Assembly: GCA_964439135.1 (NCBI GenBank)
Contig: CAYTNN010000242.1
Coordinates: 1-6,532, forward strand
Origin: JAFGPJ01 sp964439135
GTDB lineage: Bacteria > Planctomycetota > Phycisphaerae > Sedimentisphaerales > Anaerobacaceae
Length of the DNA: 6,532 nucleotides
Direction: 5' to 3'
Positions 1 to 6,408 of the stretch are shown in pieces. The position numbers and the translations under genes are program-made. Position 1 is the first letter of the stretch. The number at the start of each line of letters is the position of its first letter. The notes beneath the pieces were generated by a model. It did no database searches and was not told the DNA's origin. It was given only the letters and a program-made list of their open reading frames with translations.

Positions 1-398
1 GCCAGTGATACCACATAGGTTAAACAATAGGTGTAGTCCACTTTGCCTAAAAGCAGGGCGTGAGGGTTATCGGTAGCGGTCTCCTTGATCGATCGGTACA
101 ATCCGGATCGGGACGTGACGACCTCGTCGGGAATCAGTGGACTCACGCCCCCGCAGAAAATACTCAAAGGGGCAGGGGGCCTGAATCCATGTACTCCTAC
201 GTTAAACCCTACGTCTTTTTCGTGTCGACTACGATAGTCCTGACGTTCGCTCAGGTAGCTTTCCCTGCGACTTTCATAGTCCTTCGTGCTAACGTAAAGC
301 GCCAAAGGGATGATGAGCAAACAAAGCAAGGCGAGCACAACAGAGCTGGTTTCCAGAAAGGTCTGTTTGATCTCTTTTATAATTAATGTATGCCACAT
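1..398 (-). CDS. ABC-2 type transporter permease E, N-terminal part (gene continues beyond the window)
   Basis: Open frame of 132 codons from an ATG at 396-398 to the window edge; the gene is cut by the window, not visibly broken. The protein begins MWHTLIIKEI, has TM1 at about residues 19-36, then an extracytoplasmic loop (about 37-122) and the start of TM2. The loop carries FRPPAPLSIF (72-81) and TSRSGL (95-100), also found in permease B. Over 62 loop residues starting at the GF of GFR it aligns without gaps to A and B, with 32 and 34 identities by hand count. It is therefore a fifth member of the array, in the A/B branch. The start is supported by AAAGGA seven bases upstream and by alignment of the N-terminal KE with all four other permeases. 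The coupling motif, later TM helices and C-terminus are outside the window. The family assignment is firm; the substrate is unknown. It follows the stop of permease A by 11 bases, so it is probably cotranscribed and translationally close-coupled. Confidence 0.88.
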   Translation of the reverse strand, partial: MWHTLIIKEIKQTFLETSSVVLALLCLLIIPLALYVSTKDYESRRESYLSERQDYRSRHEKDVGFNVGVHGFRPPAPLSIFCGGVSPLIPDEVVTSRSGLYRSIKETATDNPHALLLGKVDYTYCLTYVVSL

Positions 399-405
399 GG
401 GTTTA

Positions 406-411
406 TCCTTT
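406..411 (-). promoter_or_regulatory. Ribosome binding site of permease E
   Basis: AAAGGA on the minus strand, seven bases before the ATG at 396-398. It overlaps the TAA stop of permease A (410-412), so terminating ribosomes would sit on it, which suggests translational coupling. The surrounding AAAGGATAAA is identical to that in front of permease B. Confidence 0.75.
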
Positions 412-1879
412 ATCGTACGTCATATTTGAGAAGTCGGAAAAATGCCAGGCTATAGAACAACATCGAATAGAAAACCAACAGCAATATATCCCATAGTCGT
501 CTTTGGATAATGGTTTGTAGATTGGGTCGTGCGTATTGCATGTCCGGAAGGGGGGGCATCTGGGAGGGATTAAATCCTTTCTCCCAGGAGAGCCTGCGTT
601 TATGCACGATAATATTGTTGTAAAGCAATTGGCTGATCTGATCTTGATAGCGTTTGGCATTGTCCATATAGTTCCTGGGCTCATTTATGCCTGTGCCCGC
701 CAAGTCGGCGATGGTGTAGATATAACATGACAGGCATGAAAGCCGCGACAACACCATGGTTAATGTGTGTGTGGCCTGTAGTTGGTTTTGATACTGCGCC
801 TCTATTTTTTCAAGCTCTAAGGGTATTCGATGGCGATACTGTCTCCAAAGTTGTTCCGAATAATTATGAACCTCATTCATCAGTGCCTGGAAGGCTTCTG
901 GTGTTAGTTTATGCTTTCCTATAACCATCAGGCCATTGCGCCTTGTCTCTGCTTCATCTGGCCTGACACCATATAGAGAAGCAATTTCTTTTTCCCTTCG
1001 GTCATAAAACTCGGCCATTAGATCTTCCGTAAGGGCGGTTTTTCGCATACTGATGACGCGTCTGCACTCCGGTCGATGTATGATGTTGGCGATCATGGGT
1101 GTCACCTTGGGAATACCCAAAACCAGAATGACCCAGGTTGTGAGCAACAGGGTGATGGATTGTGATGACCCGGTGGCATAGGTCGATAGGCACACTCCCA
1201 AAATCGTCATACAGATGATGAGTAGCAAAGAAATCCCCAGTATCATGGCAATGGAATACACCAGTTGGGGAGTGTTCAGATCAATCTGTGGAGAGGCAAT
1301 CAACACCAACAAGGCAATACACACGGCCACCAGGAATGGGACGATTAAAACAAGTGTCTTGCTTAGCCACTTGCAAAATAACAGGGTGCCGCGGGGGACA
1401 GAGCTTGCTATCAAAAGGCGGAGCGTTCCTCTCTCGCGCTCCCCTGAGACCGTGTTAAAGGTAAATACCAGGGCCATCAATGACACCACATAGACCATGC
1501 AAAACCGAAAGTCTATTTGACCCAGGAGTACAGCCAAGGCTCCATCTGTGTTGGATTCCTTAACGGTTCGGAATACACCGGAGAAATCAGTGACTACCTT
1601 ATCCGGAAGATAAGGATCTAATCCCAAAACAAAAACACTTAACACCGATGGAGCTCGGAATCCATGTCCTTCGACATCCTTGCTCCCCCATTTGGGTGTC
1701 CCGTGGTGGGCTCTCCATATCTGACTTTCCTGTTGATAGGCGGATAATCGTTGTTCGTAGTCGATCCGACTGACATACATACTCAAAGGGATGAGTGTTA
1801 TAAACAAAAGACTAGCTATCACGAAACGGAGATCATATACCGTTTCAATCATCTCTTTTTTGATAAGTGTTTTTAGCAT
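410..1879 (-). CDS. ABC-2 type transporter permease A
   Basis: A 489-residue polytopic membrane protein, the membrane subunit of an ABC exporter-like complex in the cytoplasmic membrane. Predicted by eye: cytoplasmic N-terminus MLKTLIKKE; TM1 about 20-36; extracytoplasmic loop 37-125 with FRAPSVLSVF (74-83) and LDPYLPDK (87-94); TM2 about 126-144; cytoplasmic coupling segment SGERERGTLR (145-154); TM3 about 174-196; TM4 about 206-232; TM5 about 240-258; a large charged helical extracytoplasmic loop about 260-462; TM6 about 463-484; C-terminus KYDVR. In ABC-2 permeases the GExExGTL region lies next to the ATPase. The ATG at 1877-1879 is preceded by GGAG at 8 bases, and the N-terminus matches permease B in 32 of the first 45 residues. 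The usual ISP before the last-loop motif is LSC here (381-382 SC). It lies between permeases B and E, 20 and 11 bases away. The family call is secure; the substrate and partner ATPase are unknown. Confidence 0.93.
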   Translation of the reverse strand: MLKTLIKKEMIETVYDLRFVIASLLFITLIPLSMYVSRIDYEQRLSAYQQESQIWRAHHGTPKWGSKDVEGHGFRAPSVLSVFVLGLDPYLPDKVVTDFSGVFRTVKESNTDGALAVLLGQIDFRFCMVYVVSLMALVFTFNTVSGERERGTLRLLIASSVPRGTLLFCKWLSKTLVLIVPFLVAVCIALLVLIASPQIDLNTPQLVYSIAMILGISLLLIICMTILGVCLSTYATGSSQSITLLLTTWVILVLGIPKVTPMIANIIHRPECRRVISMRKTALTEDLMAEFYDRREKEIASLYGVRPDEAETRRNGLMVIGKHKLTPEAFQALMNEVHNYSEQLWRQYRHRIPLELEKIEAQYQNQLQATHTLTMVLSRLSCLSCYIYTIADLAGTGINEPRNYMDNAKRYQDQISQLLYNNIIVHKRRLSWEKGFNPSQMPPLPDMQYARPNLQTIIQRRLWDILLLVFYSMLFYSLAFFRLLKYDVR

Positions 1880-1887
1880 CCGGACAT

Positions 1888-1891
1888 CTCC
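1888..1891 (-). promoter_or_regulatory. Ribosome binding site of permease A
   Basis: GGAG on the minus strand, eight bases before the ATG at 1877-1879. It sits in the context GGAGATGT, the same eight bases at the same distance as in front of permease C. The ATGs inside or just before this motif are out of frame and run quickly into a stop. Confidence 0.7.
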
Positions 1892-1899
1892 ATGCTGAT

Positions 1900-3360
1900 T
1901 TAACGTACATCGTATTTATTAAAACGCCAAAACGCGACCGCAAAGAATAGAATATTAAAAGTAAAAAGCAACAGGATATCGATCCAGCTTGTCCGCAAAA
2001 CTTCCGCTATAGTCATATATTCGTATTTCATATCAGGAATAGAAGCCTTGGATCGGTCAAATCCCTCTACAACATCTGAACTGCTGGCGCTGCTGCCTCC
2101 CAGACGATAGGTTTTTAATATCCAATTGTCGTAAATGGCTGCTTTAACTTGTTCCTGGTACCGTTCCGCATTTTCAGTGAACTTATCGGGTTCGGCCGGA
2201 CCCGTCTTGGCGAGCCCTGAAATAAGATACGTATAGCAACTGACAGGTGAAATCCTCGATAGATTCACCGCGAGAGAGGCCTGGACATTGCGTTTATTTA
2301 TGTAATCCTGTTCAAGCTTCCTGGTAGCATTGGCAATGCGTCTCTGGCATTCATTCTCGAGAGCCACCACTTCCCGGTCATACTTAGCGTATGCCTTTTT
2401 CTCAGTTTCGTCTCTGGGATTTGATGAGATTCCTCCGTGAGTAATTCCAAATTCACTCCGGCATCTTTTGAACATATCACTTTTCTTTTCGCTGAACTCA
2501 CTCTCGATATCCTCTCTGGCAATCCTCTGGGCGAGGTTTACGACATTTCTGGACTCGACGGGATAGACAGCCTCTGCAACCATAGGGCTCATCTTGGGTA
2601 TTCCCAACACTGCCATCACCCAGACGAGAAAGAGCATCATAATTGAGGCAATAGAGCCATGCGTAAGGGTTGAAACGCAGATACCAAGGCTAACCATCAC
2701 CAGGATGAATAGCAGCGTAATTAATATAATAACCAACAAGGCGGGCCAGAACCCGGTCGATGAGAACGATACATCCGATGAAGTATTTAGGATTATCAGC
2801 GCAGCCAATAAAGCGATGATGAACGGGGCGAGCAAAACAAGGTAGTTGCCTACGATCTTCGCCAGAAGGATCTCGCCCCGGCGGATAGAGCCGGAAATCA
2901 TTAGTCGGAGCGTCCCTTTTTCACGCTCTCCCGAAATGCGGTTGAATGTGAAGATTAATGCAGCCAGCGAAACAATGAAACTCACATTGAAAAGATAATC
3001 TGCCTTCCCGAAGAGGAGAGATTCAGGGTTGTCAATACCCGGCTCCTTGGCCGGACGAACCAGACCTGATCTGGAAGTAATAGCTTTATCAGGCATGAAA
3101 GGATCGAGGCCCAGTGCGAATATGCTCAGCATCGGCGGCGGTCTAAATCCTTGTGCTTCTACAGAGGGACCCACATTCTTCCCATAATGCTGCAGATACA
3201 TCTGGTGTTCCTGCTGGTAATTCGCCAGCCGTCGTTCATAGTCTATCCGGCTGACGTACATACCCAAAGGAATGAGAATCAAGAATAGTGCCGTCACAAT
3301 CCAAAAACGCAAGTCCAAAATTGTTTCAGTGATTTCTTTTCTAATAAGTGTTTTTAACAT
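1900..3360 (-). CDS. ABC-2 type transporter permease B
   Basis: A 486-residue homologue of permease A. Seen by eye: N-terminus MLKTLIRKE; TM1 about 20-36; extracytoplasmic loop 37-122 with FRPPPMLSIF (72-81) and LDPFMPDK (85-92); TM2 about 124-141; cytoplasmic coupling segment SGEREKGTLR (143-152); TM3 about 171-192; TM4 about 204-230; TM5 about 237-256; large extracytoplasmic loop about 258-458; TM6 about 459-480; C-terminus KYDVR. The large loop looks like two long charged helices (about 268-303 and 320-368) around a short polar turn, then RISPVSCY (369-376), a LAKTG segment, and a Ser-rich linker (423-428) before the final TM. The ATG at 3358-3360 is preceded by AAAGGA at 9 bases. Gaps to C (upstream) and A (downstream) are 20 bases each. 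The family call is secure; nothing in the sequence shows what is transported. Confidence 0.93.
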   Translation of the reverse strand: MLKTLIRKEITETILDLRFWIVTALFLILIPLGMYVSRIDYERRLANYQQEHQMYLQHYGKNVGPSVEAQGFRPPPMLSIFALGLDPFMPDKAITSRSGLVRPAKEPGIDNPESLLFGKADYLFNVSFIVSLAALIFTFNRISGEREKGTLRLMISGSIRRGEILLAKIVGNYLVLLAPFIIALLAALIILNTSSDVSFSSTGFWPALLVIILITLLFILVMVSLGICVSTLTHGSIASIMMLFLVWVMAVLGIPKMSPMVAEAVYPVESRNVVNLAQRIAREDIESEFSEKKSDMFKRCRSEFGITHGGISSNPRDETEKKAYAKYDREVVALENECQRRIANATRKLEQDYINKRNVQASLAVNLSRISPVSCYTYLISGLAKTGPAEPDKFTENAERYQEQVKAAIYDNWILKTYRLGGSSASSSDVVEGFDRSKASIPDMKYEYMTIAEVLRTSWIDILLLFTFNILFFAVAFWRFNKYDVR

Positions 3361-3369
3361 TCAAATTTA

Positions 3370-3375
3370 TCCTTT
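3370..3375 (-). promoter_or_regulatory. Ribosome binding site of permease B
   Basis: AAAGGA on the minus strand, nine bases before the ATG at 3358-3360, within AAAGGATAAA, which recurs in front of permease E. Confidence 0.72.
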
Positions 3376-3380
3376 CTATC

Positions 3381-4802
3381 TTAACGCACGTCATATCTTA
3401 GGAACGACACAAATGCCGCCGCAAAAAAGACGAGGTTAAACAACGCCAATAGGCCAATATCCCAGATGGCCAATTTCAGTGATTGGCCAAGCGCAAGGTC
3501 TCGCTCCTGAAACTTCGGCACACTATCAAAATTCACGGATCTTTTGGAAATTGCGTTCCACTCTGCAACCGAATTCTCTTCATCAAAAAGGAGATGTAAG
3601 CTGTCCGGGTCTTCCTGATCTCTATCGCGTATATACTCTTTAAGTTGTGTCTGGTATTGTTTGATTTGTTGGTATAAATTCACGCAGTGATTAATCCCCG
3701 TGCCGGCAACGGCCTCGGATGCCCTCTGGTAAATTACAGCCGGTGAGATACACGTCAAGTTCCGTCCAACAACCGCCTGAGCAATCATCTTGCTGTGGTG
3801 TTCTTCTATGACTCGATTCATGGCGTCTGCTCCCGCATTAGCGTAGCGGGCTCTTGCCGGTGGGTTACACTCCTTGGGATTGGGAGATCTGGCGTCCGCA
3901 CGTTCGCCAAACTTGCCTGCGCTCATATCGTCCTCGACCTGCTGTATGGCTTCGGATTTGTTCCTCTCAAATTTTTCAACGCCGGGGCTGTGACGGAGCC
4001 TATCGGAGAAGACCCTGCCTAGGCTCGGTATGAGGATTATCAGAACAACCCAGATCAAAAGCAGTGTAGCCATGGAAATAGACGACTTCGCTGTTCTGGT
4101 GGACACAAAAAGACCCAGGAACACAAAAATGGAAAGGTAAAGGAAAGACAGTGCGACAATACCAATAAGTTTGGCCCATATCGCAGGACTAACCAAATCG
4201 ACATTCGATGTAATGACAATGATCAGGCTAACCAACAGGCCCATCAAAAGGGGAATCCCCAACGTAAGCATCAAGCCAAGGTATTTGCCCAGCAAAATGG
4301 TAGCTCTTGGAGTCGCCCCCGCCAGAATCAGACGCAGCGTACCCCTTTCTCTCTCCCCGCAGATAGCATCGTAGACAAATACAAACGCAATGAAACTGAA
4401 AATGAGCGAGATAATGAAAGTCCAGTCCACGTCAGTGAAGCGCGGGAGCGTGAAGTTGCTTTGACCGGCAAGCTGAGGCAAGTTGACAGCGAAGGCATCG
4501 AATGAAAAGTGTCCGGGAAGCAACTCTTCAAATCCCCCCGCGCACAAGGCAAGCAGTTTGGGCTGAGCATATACGTGGTGATCGTGGAAGGCCAGTTTGT
4601 AAAGTTGAGCCGATTGCTCCCTGAAAGCCGAGAGGTTCTGGTTTGTTTTTTGCCGATATTCCTGCAATCTGTCTCTGTGGTTGTCAACAAAGATGAAGCT
4701 GCTGGCTGCAAATAGGGATACCGTCAGAACCAGAGACAGGGTAAAACGCAAGCTAAGAATATTCTCAAGAATCTCTTTTCGAACAATCTGATAAAAAACC
4801 AT
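3381..4802 (-). CDS. ABC-2 type transporter permease C (start revised to the internal ATG)
   Basis: A 473-residue ABC-2 permease, the most divergent of the set. The frame is open upstream to a TTG at 4824-4826, but I place the start at the ATG at 4800-4802. GGAG lies 8 bases before it, and MVFYQIVRKE then lines up with the N-termini of the other permeases; the TTG start would add eight residues encoded across that GGAG. Seen: TM1 about 20-38; extracytoplasmic loop about 39-126; TM2 about 127-145; cytoplasmic CGERERGTLR (148-157) followed by PRATILLGK (165-173); TM3 about 176-198; TM4 about 208-234; TM5 about 241-262; extracytoplasmic loop about 263-445; TM6 about 446-468; C-terminus RYDVR. 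Loop 1 keeps only fragments of the family motif (P81, L84, G89). The second loop has a polar Pro/Ala-rich centre (about 304-325), then CISPAVIY (351-358) and AGTG (366-369). It lies 58 bases after permease D and 20 before B. Confidence 0.92.
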   Translation of the reverse strand: MVFYQIVRKEILENILSLRFTLSLVLTVSLFAASSFIFVDNHRDRLQEYRQKTNQNLSAFREQSAQLYKLAFHDHHVYAQPKLLALCAGGFEELLPGHFSFDAFAVNLPQLAGQSNFTLPRFTDVDWTFIISLIFSFIAFVFVYDAICGERERGTLRLILAGATPRATILLGKYLGLMLTLGIPLLMGLLVSLIIVITSNVDLVSPAIWAKLIGIVALSFLYLSIFVFLGLFVSTRTAKSSISMATLLLIWVVLIILIPSLGRVFSDRLRHSPGVEKFERNKSEAIQQVEDDMSAGKFGERADARSPNPKECNPPARARYANAGADAMNRVIEEHHSKMIAQAVVGRNLTCISPAVIYQRASEAVAGTGINHCVNLYQQIKQYQTQLKEYIRDRDQEDPDSLHLLFDEENSVAEWNAISKRSVNFDSVPKFQERDLALGQSLKLAIWDIGLLALFNLVFFAAAFVSFLRYDVR

Positions 4803-4810
4803 AGTCACAT

Positions 4811-4814
4811 CTCC
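4811..4814 (-). promoter_or_regulatory. Ribosome binding site that fixes the start of permease C
   Basis: GGAG on the minus strand, eight bases before the ATG at 4800-4802, in the same GGAGATGT context as permease A. It lies inside the longest open frame (from the TTG at 4824-4826), which argues that the TTG is not the start. Confidence 0.72.
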
Positions 4815-4860
4815 AGTCAGCACCAAGGTACGGTTCGGTTTGTGTTACTCCAATCCATTC

Positions 4861-6390
4861 TCACCTAACATCATATTTTTGGAACGCCACAAAAGACAAC
4901 GAGTAGAACACGATGTTAAAAACGACCAGCAGAATCAGGTCGACCGCAGCCCCCTGAATGGCCTGACCGACGCCGGTCGAGTACGCAAGTCTCGGCAGGT
5001 CTTCCAGATTGAGGGGCAACGTATGCTTGCTGGCGGCCTTCACGGCTTGTTCCCTGAATTTACCTCCTTTTTCCCACATGATTCGCTCGGCTTCGGTCGA
5101 CTGCGTAATATACGATAAAGATCGCAGATTATCTGTTTTATTGCGGATATATGTCACTACACTCTCTCGGTAAATCCTCGCCCTCTCCATCCAGGACTGA
5201 AAGTCTGCCAGGTCCGTTCCCGCCAGGGCACTCATGGTATTATCGTAAAGACAGGTTGGTGAGATTCTACCGATATTCCTCGCCAGATGCGTCTGTCGGA
5301 GAAGGCCGTTAATATGGTCACGTTCTACCTCCCAGAATTTGTGCGCATACTCGGTGTTAAGCGACATCTCAAGCGAAGCCCCTTTCTTCCAGTATTCCGC
5401 CTCCGCCGGGTCACACACGATTATGTACCAATGACCTCTGCCTCCAAATGGGCCGTCCGGAGCATTCGCTCCACCTCCCTGCGGCAACTCACTGCGACGC
5501 TGACCCCACTCTTTTTTGAGCTGTGCTTTGACTGATTCTATTTGTTCGTTTCTGAGCTCCACGGGCGGCACATGTTGGATCCGTCGGGCCAGATATACAC
5601 TTCCATTGGGAACCACGACCATCGCAAGGACCCAGAAGAATAATCCTAGAACCAGGGCTAACGCAGAGCTTCTCGTCAGGCACGAGAACAGCAGGCCGAT
5701 GTTATACCAGCCCAGAATGAAAAGCAACGATGCGACGTACATCATGGCGATCCGTGCCCAATCGGATGCCTGCAGGTCAATCAAAGGGAAGCTCAGCAGC
5801 AGCAATAAGCCCACGATGAATGCAACCGTAGCAGGAACCGCTAATGTCAAGGCACCTGCCACTAATTTTCCCAGCAGGACGTGGGCCCGAGGGACGCGAT
5901 TCGATAACATCAGGCTTAACGTTCCCTGTTCCTTTTCCCCCGAAACGACGTCATAAGCCACAAGCAGCGCCAGGGCACTCATGACGACCTTGAATATCAG
6001 CAGGACGTCAAAAGTGGGAAAGACAGATAGATATGGATTAAGTTCCGCCGGACCGGCGTTGATTTCAGGAATCGTGTCGAAGTCGGGACGCACGCCAAAT
6101 CCGATCTTTGCCGAATTATTCAACCGCTTTTCCAGACCCTTGCTGAAGACAGACAGCACCTGCGGGCGGCGGTATATTGTGGGTGTAAGGACCCTGTAGG
6201 CCTTGACTTGCCTGAGCTTGGCCTCGTTGTCTGTGACTTGTTGGCTATATCTTTGCAGCCTCTGCTGATAGTCATCCGCAAGGACTGGCACGAAAACGGC
6301 CATCAGAACCACGCAGAGCACGGTCCCCACTGCGAATTTGAAAGTCATTACATTCAGCAGGAACTCTTTCTTAGCGATTTTCCATATCAT
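4861..6390 (-). CDS. ABC-2 type transporter permease D
   Basis: A 509-residue ABC-2 permease, the longest of the four and the first in transcription order. Seen by eye: N-terminus MIWKIAKKE; TM1 about 19-38; extracytoplasmic loop about 39-127 with YRRPQVLSVF (73-82); TM2 about 128-148; cytoplasmic SGEKEQGTLS (150-159) followed by PRAHVLLGK (167-175); TM3 about 177-201; TM4 about 210-236; TM5 about 241-263; extracytoplasmic loop about 264-480; TM6 about 481-504; C-terminus KYDVR, stop TGA. The large loop starts with a charged helix (about 276-300). It then has a Gly/Pro-rich stretch (304-319), absent from the others, and an aromatic patch with one Cys (321-326). The loop ends with RISPTCLY (375-382) and LAGTD (389-393). 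The ATG at 6388-6390 has only a modest GGGA site 7 bases upstream. It follows the upstream gene by 18 bases. Its coupling region looks closest to the generic ABC-2 consensus, so it may be the least derived copy (inference). Confidence 0.93.
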   Translation of the reverse strand: MIWKIAKKEFLLNVMTFKFAVGTVLCVVLMAVFVPVLADDYQQRLQRYSQQVTDNEAKLRQVKAYRVLTPTIYRRPQVLSVFSKGLEKRLNNSAKIGFGVRPDFDTIPEINAGPAELNPYLSVFPTFDVLLIFKVVMSALALLVAYDVVSGEKEQGTLSLMLSNRVPRAHVLLGKLVAGALTLAVPATVAFIVGLLLLLSFPLIDLQASDWARIAMMYVASLLFILGWYNIGLLFSCLTRSSALALVLGLFFWVLAMVVVPNGSVYLARRIQHVPPVELRNEQIESVKAQLKKEWGQRRSELPQGGGANAPDGPFGGRGHWYIIVCDPAEAEYWKKGASLEMSLNTEYAHKFWEVERDHINGLLRQTHLARNIGRISPTCLYDNTMSALAGTDLADFQSWMERARIYRESVVTYIRNKTDNLRSLSYITQSTEAERIMWEKGGKFREQAVKAASKHTLPLNLEDLPRLAYSTGVGQAIQGAAVDLILLVVFNIVFYSLSFVAFQKYDVR

Positions 6391-6397
6391 TGTCTAT

Positions 6398-6401
6398 TCC
6401 C
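6398..6401 (-). promoter_or_regulatory. Weak ribosome binding site of permease D
   Basis: GGGA on the minus strand, seven bases before the ATG at 6388-6390. It is a poorer match than the AAAGGA and GGAG sites in front of the other permeases. Translation may lean on coupling to the gene that ends 18 bases upstream. Confidence 0.45.
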
Positions 6402-6408
6402 GACTTTT

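Noticed and set aside
60..386. Plus-strand open frame of 108 codons
   Set aside because: Antisense to the start of permease E, whose minus-strand frame aligns without gaps to A and B; the plus-strand product resembles nothing.
1..398. Permease E as a truncated pseudogene
   Set aside because: The frame is open to the first base of the window with intact TM1, loop motif and start of TM2; the cut is the window edge.
1770..3290. DNA-level repeats between the 5' parts of permeases A, B and E as a separate repeat family
   Set aside because: The shared stretches are explained by homologous coding sequence around TM1 and stay in frame; no independent repeat unit is seen.
4328..4711. Minus-strand open frame of 127 codons
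   Set aside because: Overlaps permease C in another frame; Ser/Leu/Arg-rich translation without domain or membrane pattern. Not a frameshifted gene, since the permease C frame is continuous.
4803..4826. N-terminal extension of permease C from a TTG start
   Set aside because: The eight extra residues are encoded across the GGAG site of the internal ATG, have no counterpart in the other permeases, and TTG is a rarer start.
4816..4860. Possible internal promoter or terminator in the largest gap (between permeases D and C)
   Set aside because: A TTGGAG / 17 bases / TACCTT arrangement matches the sigma-70 boxes in only 3 of 6 bases each, and there is no inverted repeat with a T-run.
5516..5956. 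Plus-strand open frame of 146 codons
   Set aside because: Lies wholly antisense to permease D, with low-complexity Arg/Thr/Ser-rich composition and no recognisable domain; typical shadow frame.
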